Origin: an uncultured Ignavibacteriota bacterium
Lineage (GTDB): Bacteria; Bacteroidota; Ignavibacteria; UBA10030; UBA8401
DNA length: 64,000 nt
Assembly (NCBI GenBank): GCA_903884005.1
Contig: CAISDA010000017.1
Coordinates: 62,001 to 126,000, forward strand
Direction of reading: 5' to 3'
Position numbers and translations under genes: made by a program
Notes under the pieces: generated by a model
Told to the model about the DNA's origin: nothing
Seen by the model: the letters and a program-made list of their open reading frames with translations, nothing else
Databases searched by the model: none
Shown: positions 55,786 through 64,000 of the stretch, piece by piece
Position numbering within the stretch: position 1 is the stretch's first letter
How the letters are laid out: each line of letters opens with the position of its first letter

Positions 55786-56727
55786 TTAGAACAGCTCGTC
55801 CGGTTCATCGGTCATCGAAAAATAGAACCGAAGTCCGACCGAAATAAAACCGCACGAATTGACTGACGAGGAAAAAAGCGTTGCATCTCCCGCGGTGATT
55901 TTCAGATTCCTGTGCGCCAGCACACCCGCTTCCACGTCCATGCGGAAATCGTTCGAAATTTTTCCGAGGAAGAACAGCGATCCTTTTATTCCTGTTGTGC
56001 GCATCTGCAGTGCGGACGGCGCTTCGGCATAATCATTATCGTTGGCGATGCGCGTTCGTTGACCCGATGCCCTGACGGCAGCCTTCACTATGAGATCCCT
56101 GCGTGGTGCATAGCGCACGGACAGTGAAAACGGAAGGATCAGCGAACCCGTCCACTCGGTGTCCATTTTCCAGTTCACACCGATGATGGGCAGCAGCAAA
56201 TCCCGCCCGAAGAGCGCTGAAAAATTTGCTCCGTAGAGCAGCAGTACCGGCTCGGAGAAACGATACGAACCGAGAGCTGTCAGGCGGAATCGTGCTTCCG
56301 GCGATCCGGTGATCAGTCTGTCTTCTGTAATGCCGATACCACCTGAAACCGAATACACTTGGCGTGATCCGCTCAACATGGTCCAGGATGCTCCCAGCGA
56401 AAGTGATGAGATGGTGCGCTGAGAGGTGGTCAGAGGCAGTTCCATCGTGTTTTTCCGGACTGAGCCCGTCAGTGCCAATTGATTCAGGGATCCTCCCTCA
56501 GCCTCAGCCGAAAAGGAGCGGAACACGGGGACAACTGCGTTGATGCCTCCCCATTGCGATCCAAATATACCGGGAAGATTGTCCACGTTGCTGCGAGGCG
56601 TATTCCCAAACGACAGTGTGACCAAACCCCGCGACGGCGTGACTTCGAATGATTCTTGTGCAGACGCAGTGGACGAGCATGCAAGCAACAGGCAGAAAAA
56701 GAGAGTAGAAAATATTTTCATAATCAC
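55786..56727 (-). CDS. Putative outer-membrane beta-barrel protein
   Basis: 313 aa with signal peptide (cleavage after SSTASAQ); ATG at 56721 is an alternative start. The rest is all alternating amphipathic strands with aromatic girdles, ending FISVGLRFYFSMTDEPDELF. It resembles DUF6268-like barrels, but the family is not certain. Transcribed alone, convergent with the TonB receptor. Confidence 0.72.
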   Translation of the reverse strand: MIMKIFSTLFFCLLLACSSTASAQESFEVTPSRGLVTLSFGNTPRSNVDNLPGIFGSQWGGINAVVPVFRSFSAEAEGGSLNQLALTGSVRKNTMELPLTTSQRTISSLSLGASWTMLSGSRQVYSVSGGIGITEDRLITGSPEARFRLTALGSYRFSEPVLLLYGANFSALFGRDLLLPIIGVNWKMDTEWTGSLILPFSLSVRYAPRRDLIVKAAVRASGQRTRIANDNDYAEAPSALQMRTTGIKGSLFFLGKISNDFRMDVEAGVLAHRNLKITAGDATLFSSSVNSCGFISVGLRFYFSMTDEPDELF

Positions 56728-56860
56728 GTGTGAAGAGTGGGTAATAACAACGATAGAAGTGGAATAATGTCTTCACCGAATGAGCGTCTCTCGGCATATC
56801 GGCATACTACCATTTAGATTAGACACCGGTGGTGATGGAAGGGTTTAATAGCGTGCGCGG

Positions 56861-56908
56861 TCTGTTCGCCCGCAGTGCAAGTTTTTCTGAGTTACTAGGG
56901 AGGGGTTA
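56861..56908 (+). repeat. Covarying-hairpin repeat, 3' fragment (copy E)
   Basis: TGTTCGCCCGC, AGTGCAAGTTTTT, GAGTTACTAGGGAG closely match the right end of copy C, but the palindrome is deleted between TTCGCCCGC and GTGCAA. Confidence 0.7.
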
Positions 56909-56926
56909 ATTTTGTTTGCGTCCTGC

Positions 56927-57469
56927 TCATCCTTTTAGAGCGAAGGGCCGGAGGGCGTCGAACCCGAGAGCCTCGCCTGTGCCCAGTGCGTTGAGCGCAT
57001 GGACCATGATCGACGCGCATGCGAGCGTGTCGCTGGCGGCGTCGTGATGGTTGAGCGGTATGCCGAAATGAGAGCAGACATTCGGCAGCGCGGCGGGTTT
57101 CAAGTGCCAGAGCTTGCGCGAAATCCGAACGGTACAGACGAAGGGATGCGCCGGAGGCGCAATGCCTGCGTTGCCGCAGCAGGCTCGCAGCACGCCGCGG
57201 TCGAAGGAAGCGTTGTGTGCCACACATACCTCTGCGCGGCTGAACCACGGTTCCAATCCTTTCCAATGTTCGGCGAATGTGGGCTGGCCCTTTACGTCTT
57301 CCCATGTGATGCCGTGAATCGACGTGAACTGAAAGTAGCGCCGAGGGGGCCGAATGAGGATGGAATGCGTGTCCGTGATACGGCCGTCTTCGATCATCGC
57401 CAATCCGAGCGCGCATGCGCTGTCGCGTCCGAAGTCCGCTGTTTCAAAATCGAGTGCGAGTATATTCAT
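56927..57469 (-). CDS. DnaQ-like 3'-5' exonuclease (DEDDh)
   Basis: 180 aa. ExoI motif LALDFETA with Asp7 and Glu9, ExoII region HNASFDRGVL, ExoIII HDAASDTLACA, giving the DEDDh set. Related to the polymerase III epsilon-type single-domain exonucleases and to RNase T-type proteins found in Bacteroidota. No polymerase domain. Confidence 0.9.
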   Translation of the reverse strand: MNILALDFETADFGRDSACALGLAMIEDGRITDTHSILIRPPRRYFQFTSIHGITWEDVKGQPTFAEHWKGLEPWFSRAEVCVAHNASFDRGVLRACCGNAGIAPPAHPFVCTVRISRKLWHLKPAALPNVCSHFGIPLNHHDAASDTLACASIMVHALNALGTGEALGFDALRPFALKG

Positions 57470-57606
57470 AAACGTAATATACGGAAGTACGAGGGCAGGC
57501 GAAAGAGAATGATTTTTTTCATGTTGCTCCTTATGATTATGACTAGTACATTTACCAGTACTGAAAACGATGCGACTCCCCGGTACTTTATTCGAAGGAA
57601 AAAATC

Positions 57607-57957
57607 ATGGGCCAGAATACCGAAATTGAAAAATACAGGGAACAATATTCCGAATCATCGTTTTGGAAAAAAGTGAAGAACACGGCGTTCGCCGCCGGCC
57701 GTGAACTGATCGAACATGCGCTCTGGCTTTTTTATGCGATCATGGACAGCGATACGCCCACGAAAGCCAAACTCATCATCGCCGGCGCCCTGGGATATTT
57801 CATTTCTCCCATAGACCTCATCCCCGATTTTATTCCATTCATCGGCTATACTGATGACCTTGCCGTGTTGGCCGCAGCCGTCGTCACGGTTGCATCTCAT
57901 GTGAAAGAAACGCACAAAGAAATGGCGGCCACTCGCTTGAAGGAATGGTTTGGCTGA
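57607..57957 (+). CDS. YkvA-family (DUF1232) membrane protein
   Basis: 116 aa. The DUF1232 core is ALGYFISPIDLIPDFIPFIG followed by YTDDLAVLAAAV, hallmark of YkvA. One to two hydrophobic helices. Function unknown; the family is often linked with cell-envelope genes. Confidence 0.92.
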   Translation: MGQNTEIEKYREQYSESSFWKKVKNTAFAAGRELIEHALWLFYAIMDSDTPTKAKLIIAGALGYFISPIDLIPDFIPFIGYTDDLAVLAAAVVTVASHVKETHKEMAATRLKEWFG

Positions 57958-58358
57958 TGTGTGTTCAGAGGGGGTGACGCATCATTGAACGCAGGTATTC
58001 GGAGTAAAATGAATGTTAATTTACCCCCGTTTCACGTGCTCTCAGTCCTCTCTGCAGGACTGGAGTATCTGGTGCATCGATCAAGGCGGGGAGCATATTC
58101 CTTTAATAATGGGAAATTTAAGCCTCTTCGGCGCGACATTCCCCATTCATCGTTAAATCCGACAGTAATTAACCCCTAAAGAACAGTTTTTATCTTGTGT
58201 ATCCTGCCTAACATCGTTTAATTGCATCCGCCTTTAGTGTGGGGCAGAATACTGTTTTTCGTATTTTCTGGAAATTATCGTACAGTCAGGCACTCTGCCT
58301 GCTGGTGGAGAAATAGAATTCCGTTTGTAGCTATGGATTCTATCATTATGGAGGCTTC
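57958..58358. other. Intergenic region upstream of the giant receptor
   Basis: About 400 bp, AT-richer than the genes. Includes a half match to parS (GTTTCACGTG at about 58029-58038, right half not conserved). Ends with GGAGG just before the ATG at 58359. Presumably carries the promoter of the following gene. A 72-codon ORF at 57961 has no coding character. Confidence 0.45.
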
Positions 58359-61300
58359 ATGAAGCTGTGGTTACCGTTAGTTCTCTGCGGAATAGTACTA
58401 TTGAGCGCCGGGACGGTTGATGCGGGAACAACCGGAAAATTATCTGGAAGAGTGATCGATAAAAGCACAAAGGAGCCGCTGATCGGAGCCAACGTTCTTA
58501 TCGAAGGGACGTCGCTTGGCGGATCGACCGATATCAACGGCGATTATTTTGTATTGAATATCCCTCCGGGAACATACCGCGTTATCGGATCCTCCGTTGG
58601 GCACACGAGGCTGACTCAATCCGAAGTGAAGGTGCGCATCGACCAGACAACACCATTGAATTTTGCACTCACAGAGGAACTGATACAGGGCGAGGGCGTC
58701 ACCGTCCTGGCTGAGAAGCCCAGAGTGGAACTCGATCTGACCGCAAGCAAAGAGGCAATGTCGCAGGAGGAAATCTCGGGCACATGGGCAAAGACGCTGC
58801 AGGATATGGTGTCCGACGTTTCGGGCACCAATATCAACGGCGGTGTGCGCGGCAGCTTCGGCGGCGATGTCTCGTACCGCATGGATGGAATGGATCTTCG
58901 CGACGCCGGTTCAAATACAAATTTTTCTTCCGTCAACATGTCCACGATCCAGGAAGTCGAAGTCTTAAAGGGAGGATGGAACGCAGAGTACGGACAGGCG
59001 AACGGCTCGATCGTCAACATTGTGACGCGCAAAGCAACAGACAGGCTTCACGTGATCGGGACGTATAAGGAACGTCCCGCCGGCCAATACCATTGGGGTC
59101 CCAATATCTACGACAAGAACGACGTCTTTCATACAACCATGGCCACGCGCGAGTTTTGGGATACGTCCAAGACATGGAGAACACGGTGGATGGCGCCCGG
59201 TGAATCGCAAAAAGGAAATGCCGTACCCACGGCATACCTCAAAGCATTCGGCCGCGTGCCTGATACAGCTCAGGCAATGGCCGATTGGTGGAAGCAATTT
59301 GTGAACGACGATAAACGTTTTCCGCAATTCGATTATACCAGCCGCAGGGAATGGGAGCAGGAAGTCACACTCTATGGACCGGTGGTGCCCGGAGTGAGCT
59401 TTTTACTTTCCGGCAGATACAAAGAGTCTGTGCCGATCTATCCCTCTGCCTACAAATATAACCCCGACATGACATTTCAAGGGTCATTCGAATGGAGCGG
59501 CCTTCAGAATACCATCCTGAGCATGAGCGGAATGTACACGAAGTTCATCAATTCCGGCGACCCTCGAACGAATTACCAGACCACGGAAACAACCGTGAAC
59601 GATATTGCAACACAGGCGCTTCCCTACATCTCTAATCCGTACGACCAGATGAAATATTGGCTGCTCGGACCGTCGATCAACGGGGGCAGCGCGGGAAATT
59701 CGGGCAACACCACGATCAGGCCGCCCGAGCACGCAGAAATGAATAATTTTCAGGCCAAGCTGAAGCAGGTCTTCAGCGACAAGACATACATGGAAATGGC
59801 GCTTCAGTACAGCGATGTAAAATACGGGCTCGACTTTCGGGACATTGCGCAGACATCGAACAGCTTTTGGAACGGCACGTCGTACCAAACGTATAACGGT
59901 CTGCCGTCCCCCACAGACAGCATCACGCTGTACGGCATCCGGCTCCCGGCGTTCGGCCAGCCGCCGGTGTCGAATTTATTTTCGACAACGCGCTACGGAT
60001 TTCCCGGCGACGTGTGGATGAGCGAATCGGAAACGAAAAGCTACAGCGTGAAGGCCGATCTGACGAGCCAGATACTGAAAAACCATCTCGTCCAAACCGG
60101 CGTTATTTTTTCGCTCTACCAGATGAACGCCTTCACGCACGAGGGCAACAATCTCACCAGCCAGACGCCGTACATTCAGGTGAACGATATGGTGCCCATA
60201 GACAATAAGCCGTACGAAGGCGCGGCCTATGTGCAGGACAAGATCGAAGTCGGCGGAATGGTGCTCAATGTGGGTGCGCGTGTCGACATGTATAATGCCA
60301 ACAAGAACGTGTCCTCGAATTTTTTCGATCCGCTGATGCTTTCTCAATATACCACCGGCAATTCGGGGCGTACCGGACTCGCCGGCTACCGTCAGGATGG
60401 CACGGGTCCCGGATACACACGCACTCCGACGCAAGTCGCGGTGTCTCCGCGCATCGGCATCTCGCATCCGATCACCGAGACCACGGTGCTGCATTTCATG
60501 TTCGGCGTCTTCAATCAGCGTCCGGCGTGGGTCAAGATCCTCGCCAATCCGGTGGTGTGGACGGACAACAGGGCAACCGGCAACTTGGACGATGTGATCA
60601 AGGCGGGGTTGTTGAATTCGGATTTCAAGGTTCCCGATTCCCTTCTTGTCACCTATCGGTATTATGGCGCGAAGACCGGGAACCCCGCGTTGACGTTTGA
60701 ACGGATGACGCAATTCGAAGTCGGACTGGAACAGAACATCGAAGACATCCTCTCGCTCAACATGACGATGTATTACAAAGAAGGAACCAATTTAACATCG
60801 CTGGGTATCAATCGCGGAACGGACATGTCGAACGTCACATCCTCCGGCGCGGGCGTTGAAGTGCGGCTGTACGGAGAGCCGACAACATTCACCAATTCGG
60901 ACAATCGCGTGCCGGGATCCTACATCGGCAATTTCACGACTACCGTGAACGGTGCCTGGGCGAATGTGCGCGGCATCGAAGCGACGCTCAAGTCCAGATT
61001 CCGCTACGTCAATTTCCAGTTGAACTATACGCTCTCGTACCTGGCCACCGGCCGGTATTACGACAGCAAGATCTTCGCCAATTCCGTGTACACGAGTTTG
61101 CCTGTGGCGGACAACACATTTAACGGCCCCAACAATTCGGACGGCGGCGGCATAGGCGTCGATGACGCAGTGTGGAACCCGCATAACTCGGTGATACTGA
61201 AATTGTCCGCCACGAGCCCTTCGGATTTCGGGCCCGAAATCGGCACCATCTTCCCGCTTGCCGACTGGTCGCTGACAACCTCATCGCGCTGGGTGCAGGG

Positions 61301-61619
61301 ACAGGATTTTACCTGGTATCCGACGGATTATATCGGCACGCAATATCCCAACAACCAGCGCTGGAAGGACAGATGGAATACGAATCTGAATCTTTCGAAG
61401 ACCATTGCGTTGCACAACGACGTGAAATTGAAACTCTTCGTTCAAATCACGAATCTCTTTAATAACAAGGATCTGCGTCTGTTTACCGGCACCGATCTGG
61501 ATCAATATATGTCTAGCGGCACATTGCCATTCCAGGCCGTCACGAAACAACCGACGGAGTGGAACTGGTATACGAACGACCCGCAGCAATTCTATTTCGG
61601 TACGACTGTTGAATTTTAA
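58359..61619 (+). CDS. Large TonB-dependent receptor with carboxypeptidase-regulatory-like domain
   Basis: 1086 aa. Strong SD (GGAGG) 8 nt before the ATG. Signal peptide to about residue 24 (GTVDAG), CarboxypepD_reg-like domain about 25-105 ('GKLSGRVIDKSTKEPLIGANV'), a TonB plug ('LQDMVSDVSGTNINGGVRG', 'YRMDGMDLRDAGSN', 'VLKGGWNAEYGQANGS') and an extended barrel ending FGTTVEF with the expected C-terminal Phe. Similar proteins precede PorV-like and sorting-domain proteins in Ignavibacteria. No SusD partner. Confidence 0.92.
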   Translation: MKLWLPLVLCGIVLLSAGTVDAGTTGKLSGRVIDKSTKEPLIGANVLIEGTSLGGSTDINGDYFVLNIPPGTYRVIGSSVGHTRLTQSEVKVRIDQTTPLNFALTEELIQGEGVTVLAEKPRVELDLTASKEAMSQEEISGTWAKTLQDMVSDVSGTNINGGVRGSFGGDVSYRMDGMDLRDAGSNTNFSSVNMSTIQEVEVLKGGWNAEYGQANGSIVNIVTRKATDRLHVIGTYKERPAGQYHWGPNIYDKNDVFHTTMATREFWDTSKTWRTRWMAPGESQKGNAVPTAYLKAFGRVPDTAQAMADWWKQFVNDDKRFPQFDYTSRREWEQEVTLYGPVVPGVSFLLSGRYKESVPIYPSAYKYNPDMTFQGSFEWSGLQNTILSMSGMYTKFINSGDPRTNYQTTETTVNDIATQALPYISNPYDQMKYWLLGPSINGGSAGNSGNTTIRPPEHAEMNNFQAKLKQVFSDKTYMEMALQYSDVKYGLDFRDIAQTSNSFWNGTSYQTYNGLPSPTDSITLYGIRLPAFGQPPVSNLFSTTRYGFPGDVWMSESETKSYSVKADLTSQILKNHLVQTGVIFSLYQMNAFTHEGNNLTSQTPYIQVNDMVPIDNKPYEGAAYVQDKIEVGGMVLNVGARVDMYNANKNVSSNFFDPLMLSQYTTGNSGRTGLAGYRQDGTGPGYTRTPTQVAVSPRIGISHPITETTVLHFMFGVFNQRPAWVKILANPVVWTDNRATGNLDDVIKAGLLNSDFKVPDSLLVTYRYYGAKTGNPALTFERMTQFEVGLEQNIEDILSLNMTMYYKEGTNLTSLGINRGTDMSNVTSSGAGVEVRLYGEPTTFTNSDNRVPGSYIGNFTTTVNGAWANVRGIEATLKSRFRYVNFQLNYTLSYLATGRYYDSKIFANSVYTSLPVADNTFNGPNNSDGGGIGVDDAVWNPHNSVILKLSATSPSDFGPEIGTIFPLADWSLTTSSRWVQGQDFTWYPTDYIGTQYPNNQRWKDRWNTNLNLSKTIALHNDVKLKLFVQITNLFNNKDLRLFTGTDLDQYMSSGTLPFQAVTKQPTEWNWYTNDPQQFYFGTTVEF

Positions 61620-61638
61620 GTCTTTGCGAAGGAATGAA

Positions 61639-63759
61639 ATGAAGAACATATTTGCTGGAAAGAACATCGTGCTGCTGTTGCTCTTTGTGCTGGGAACGAT
61701 CGGCGCGCCATCGGCGCTCAGGGCGCAGACGCAGGGAACCATGGAGCCGTTGAAACTGACGCGCGGAAAATATTGGATCAAGTGTCTGCCCAACGGGGCG
61801 CTCGACCGCGAAACGACCCCGAACCAATGGGAATCGCTCTATCCCGGCGACTACAATGGACTGACCGAATCTGCGGGAGGGTGGGATAATTCGGCCATCT
61901 ATAACGGAGCGATCGTTGCCGGCGAGCATGTGGCATGGTATTATCGGGCCGCGCAATTTAATAGTTCCAATGTGTACGCTATTACGCCGACATCGGTCGC
62001 GAAAAACTACGATCTCGTGAACTTCCAGCGCGCAGAGGAGACATTAACGGGCACCATCGGTTCGTTCAAAATGGACGCGTCCGGCAGGCGCCATATGTCG
62101 TATTCACTCGACGGCACAGTGCGTGTGTGGAGCCAACCGGGGTTCGATGCGTTTGTGATCATGGACTGCACGCTGACCAACACGGATGATTCCACATTCA
62201 ACGATTTTTATTATGCGCGCATGGTGAGTCCCAATGGCCCCTACCGGCCGTCGTCGGTCTCGAGCGGGTGGGACAAGGAATACGAATGGGATGCCGTGAT
62301 GGCCGATTCGATCGGATTCATTTTTTACGACGGTACCACGCTTCCGCCAACAACACCCGCTCCGGTGTATTCGATACCCCCGGGCGACTCAACGGGCAAC
62401 GCCGGCGATCCCGGCAATATCGGCATACAGGGATCGCAGGACAAAAAATTATACTCGCCGTATGTATACGGCTATACATTCGATCTCTCGACGCTTCCGG
62501 CGAACAAGAACGGACAGAAAAAAATCTGGAGAAAGATCGTATCGTTGAATACGAGTCCGGCTGATCCGCTGGAATTGCTGCCGTCGCGTTACGATCAGCT
62601 CGGGCAATACGACCAGCTCGTACCGTTTCTTACGACCAACGAGCAGCCGAAACTCGGATGGAAAGCGGCCTACGATTCCATACAGCGAGGCGCTTCCGTT
62701 CCGGGAGCAGGCAGCCTGTGGGAAAGAAATCCGCGCTATGTGTACGGGATCGGACCGTACACCATACCGCCGGGCGGCACGCTGAAATGGAAAGAAATAT
62801 TCGTGGCCGGCCAGATGGATCGGAATGTGAGCATGCTGGGCGGGTACGAAGCCACGCGCCGATTTAAAAGCGAAGGCATCGCGGAACTGAAAAAAAATCT
62901 CCGGTCCGCCTCTGCGCTCATCAAAGGGAGCTACGTGCTTCCCAACGCCATTCGCGGAGCGATACCGCCGCCGACGCCGTGCACGACGCCGCGCACGCTC
63001 GATGTCGATTCATCCGAATTGAAAGCCGTTCCCTTCGCCGTCTATCCGAACGGACAGCGCACGGGCGGCGTGCAGTTGACGTGGCGGGCCGTTCACAGGG
63101 GATATGTGGACCCGTTTACGAAGAAGGCGGACTTTGCCGCCTATAAAATTTATCGCTCGAACAATTCGATCGAGGGTCCCTGGACGCTCATCGACTCAAT
63201 CGCCGTGTCCCGCCTTCGTCCCGACTCGCTTCGTGTATCGAAAGACAACCTGGTCCTCTCTCTGGACTCGGTCACCAGTACGAGCGGTTGGGGCAGCGTG
63301 AAATATTTTTTGCCGGCCGAACCGAATGTTCCCTATCGGTATTGCGTGACGAGCATCGATACCAGCAGAAATGAAAGCGCCATGACCGGGTATTGTTTCT
63401 ATCCGGTGTCGGCAGAGCCGGCCCCGAGCAACACGCAAAGCGAGGTGCGCGTTGTGCCCAATCCGTTCCGTCAGCAAAGCGGTTATGCGGAACCCGCAGA
63501 GGCGAAGCGCCTCGCGTTCGTGAATATACCGGGGCTCTGCACCATCCGCATCTATACGCTCATGCTGGACCTGGTCAAGACGCTCGAGCACACGAATAAC
63601 GGCGGCATCCAAACCTGGGGATCACAGTCCGGCAAGGATTATATGCTGACGGATTTCGCGCAGAACATACAGCCGGGAATCTATATCTATCGGATCGAAT
63701 CCCATGTGCCGGGCCATGAAGGCGAATCGTCTGTCGGAAAAATTGCAGTGATAAAATGA
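61639..63759 (+). CDS. Secreted protein with C-terminal sorting-like domain
   Basis: 706 aa from the ATG at 61639 (leader GAAGGAATGAA). Signal peptide cleaved after LRAQ. The main part is beta-rich with fibronectin-like modules ('AYKIYRSNNSIEGPW', 'YRYCVTSIDTSRNES'). The last about 85 residues start RVVPNPFRQQSGYAE and end QPGIYIYRIE...VGKIAVIK, a shape close to T9SS type-A C-terminal signals. Probably secreted and cell-surface attached. It follows the giant receptor by 19 nt, so they are co-transcribed. Precise role unknown. Confidence 0.82.
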   Translation: MKNIFAGKNIVLLLLFVLGTIGAPSALRAQTQGTMEPLKLTRGKYWIKCLPNGALDRETTPNQWESLYPGDYNGLTESAGGWDNSAIYNGAIVAGEHVAWYYRAAQFNSSNVYAITPTSVAKNYDLVNFQRAEETLTGTIGSFKMDASGRRHMSYSLDGTVRVWSQPGFDAFVIMDCTLTNTDDSTFNDFYYARMVSPNGPYRPSSVSSGWDKEYEWDAVMADSIGFIFYDGTTLPPTTPAPVYSIPPGDSTGNAGDPGNIGIQGSQDKKLYSPYVYGYTFDLSTLPANKNGQKKIWRKIVSLNTSPADPLELLPSRYDQLGQYDQLVPFLTTNEQPKLGWKAAYDSIQRGASVPGAGSLWERNPRYVYGIGPYTIPPGGTLKWKEIFVAGQMDRNVSMLGGYEATRRFKSEGIAELKKNLRSASALIKGSYVLPNAIRGAIPPPTPCTTPRTLDVDSSELKAVPFAVYPNGQRTGGVQLTWRAVHRGYVDPFTKKADFAAYKIYRSNNSIEGPWTLIDSIAVSRLRPDSLRVSKDNLVLSLDSVTSTSGWGSVKYFLPAEPNVPYRYCVTSIDTSRNESAMTGYCFYPVSAEPAPSNTQSEVRVVPNPFRQQSGYAEPAEAKRLAFVNIPGLCTIRIYTLMLDLVKTLEHTNNGGIQTWGSQSGKDYMLTDFAQNIQPGIYIYRIESHVPGHEGESSVGKIAVIK

Positions 63760-63780
63760 TGAATGTGTGTTAATGAGACT

Positions 63781-64000
63781 ATGGAGGGTTTCGGTGTGAA
63801 TTGGAAATCGAGTGTTCATCCCGTACTGCTGTGTATTGTTTTCGCTCTCTCGGCCGAATGCTACGGCCAGGTTGCGAGCAATACCGTGGATTACGGCGTC
63901 AATCCGCTGCCATTCAGCCGCGCCGGCAGCGCGGGATGGCAATTCTTAAAATTGCCGACCGATGCGCGAAGCGCCGGCATGGGCGACATGAAATCAGCAG
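63781..64000 (+). CDS. PorV/PorQ-like outer-membrane protein (3' truncated by window edge)
   Basis: Only 73 codons are inside the window. A GTG at 63796 with GGAGG 8 nt upstream is a good alternative start to the ATG at 63781. Signal peptide 'PVLLCIVFALSAECYG', then a mature start leading to AGWQFLKLPTDARSAGMGD, which is the conserved N-terminal block of PorV/PorQ family barrels (UPF0164-like). PorV is the T9SS shuttle that receives sorting-domain cargo, agreeing with its neighbour. Confidence 0.8.
   Translation, partial: MEGFGVNWKSSVHPVLLCIVFALSAECYGQVASNTVDYGVNPLPFSRAGSAGWQFLKLPTDARSAGMGDMKSA

Noticed and set aside
13472-56908. CRISPR-like array
   Set aside because: The repeated elements are tens of kilobases apart, differ in orientation and have no regular spacers.
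58029-58038. Third parS site
   Set aside because: Only the left ten bases (GTTTCACGTG) match; the right half is CTCT instead of AAACA, so ParB binding is unlikely.
1-64000. tRNA or rRNA genes
   Set aside because: No cloverleaf-like sequence with GGTTCGANTCC-type T-arm and CCA-side pairing, and no conserved rRNA segment, was recognised by eye; a covariance-model scan would be decisive.

Overview
The window is a dense, mid-to-high-GC bacterial chromosome segment. It most resembles the Ignavibacteria / Kapabacteria side of the Bacteroidota-Chlorobiota group (inference, no search run). Reasons: the order miaB, sigma-54 activator, LptE-like lipoprotein; a type IX secretion (T9SS) style C-terminal domain of the 'QNYPNPSNP' type in a decayed protease; the start of a PorV/PorQ-like protein at the right edge; large TonB-dependent receptors with carboxypeptidase-like N-terminal domains; and a Bacteroidota-type IlvC.

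Layout. 1-9.7 kb (+): 3' end of miaB, a SPOR protein, a sensorless sigma-54 activator, an LptE-like lipoprotein, a processive GT2 glycosyltransferase, a TPR protein, glnD and murI. 9.7-11.8 kb (-): typA, flanked by a mobile-looking repeat and a leader hairpin. 12.1-13.1 kb (+): a MoxR ATPase without its usual partners. 13.2-15.1 kb (-): a small lipoprotein, then decayed fragments of an S41 protease and a response regulator. 15.5-25.5 kb (-): mnmE, mnmG, rsmG, murQ, uppP, dedA, a DUF4032-like kinase-fold protein, a small unknown, marC-like and an esterase. Two perfect 16-bp parS palindromes flank mnmG, which suggests proximity to a replication origin. 25.5-40.7 kb (+): branched-chain amino acid genes, led by a candidate leader-peptide attenuator: ilvB, ilvH, ilvC, cimA, an aroF-type DAHP synthase, leuA, leuC, panD, leuD, proC, leuB, a GNAT acetyltransferase and lysC. 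41.1-45.1 kb: small ORF, membrane metallophosphoesterase, aldo/keto reductase, pentapeptide-repeat protein, small membrane protein. 45.3-55.7 kb (+): two-component system, TolC / adaptor / RND efflux pump, PepSY-like secreted protein and a TonB-dependent receptor. 55.8-58 kb: outer-membrane protein, DnaQ-like exonuclease, YkvA-like protein. 58.4-64 kb (+): a giant TonB-dependent receptor, a secreted protein with a possible sorting domain, and the PorV-like start.

How it works together. The amino-acid block encodes the threonine-independent citramalate route to isoleucine (CimA, LeuCD, LeuB, IlvBH, IlvC), leucine synthesis from ketoisovalerate (LeuABCD), and entry enzymes for aromatic, aspartate-family, proline and beta-alanine synthesis. 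IlvD and a branched-chain aminotransferase are not in the window. The 45-53 kb block reads as a self-regulated efflux/envelope-sensing unit.

No rRNA, tRNA, CRISPR array or transposase was recognised. Two families of dispersed non-coding repeats were found: a 123-bp element with terminal inverted repeats (2 copies), and an approximately 100-bp element whose central hairpin keeps pairing while its sequence changes (up to 6 full or partial copies).
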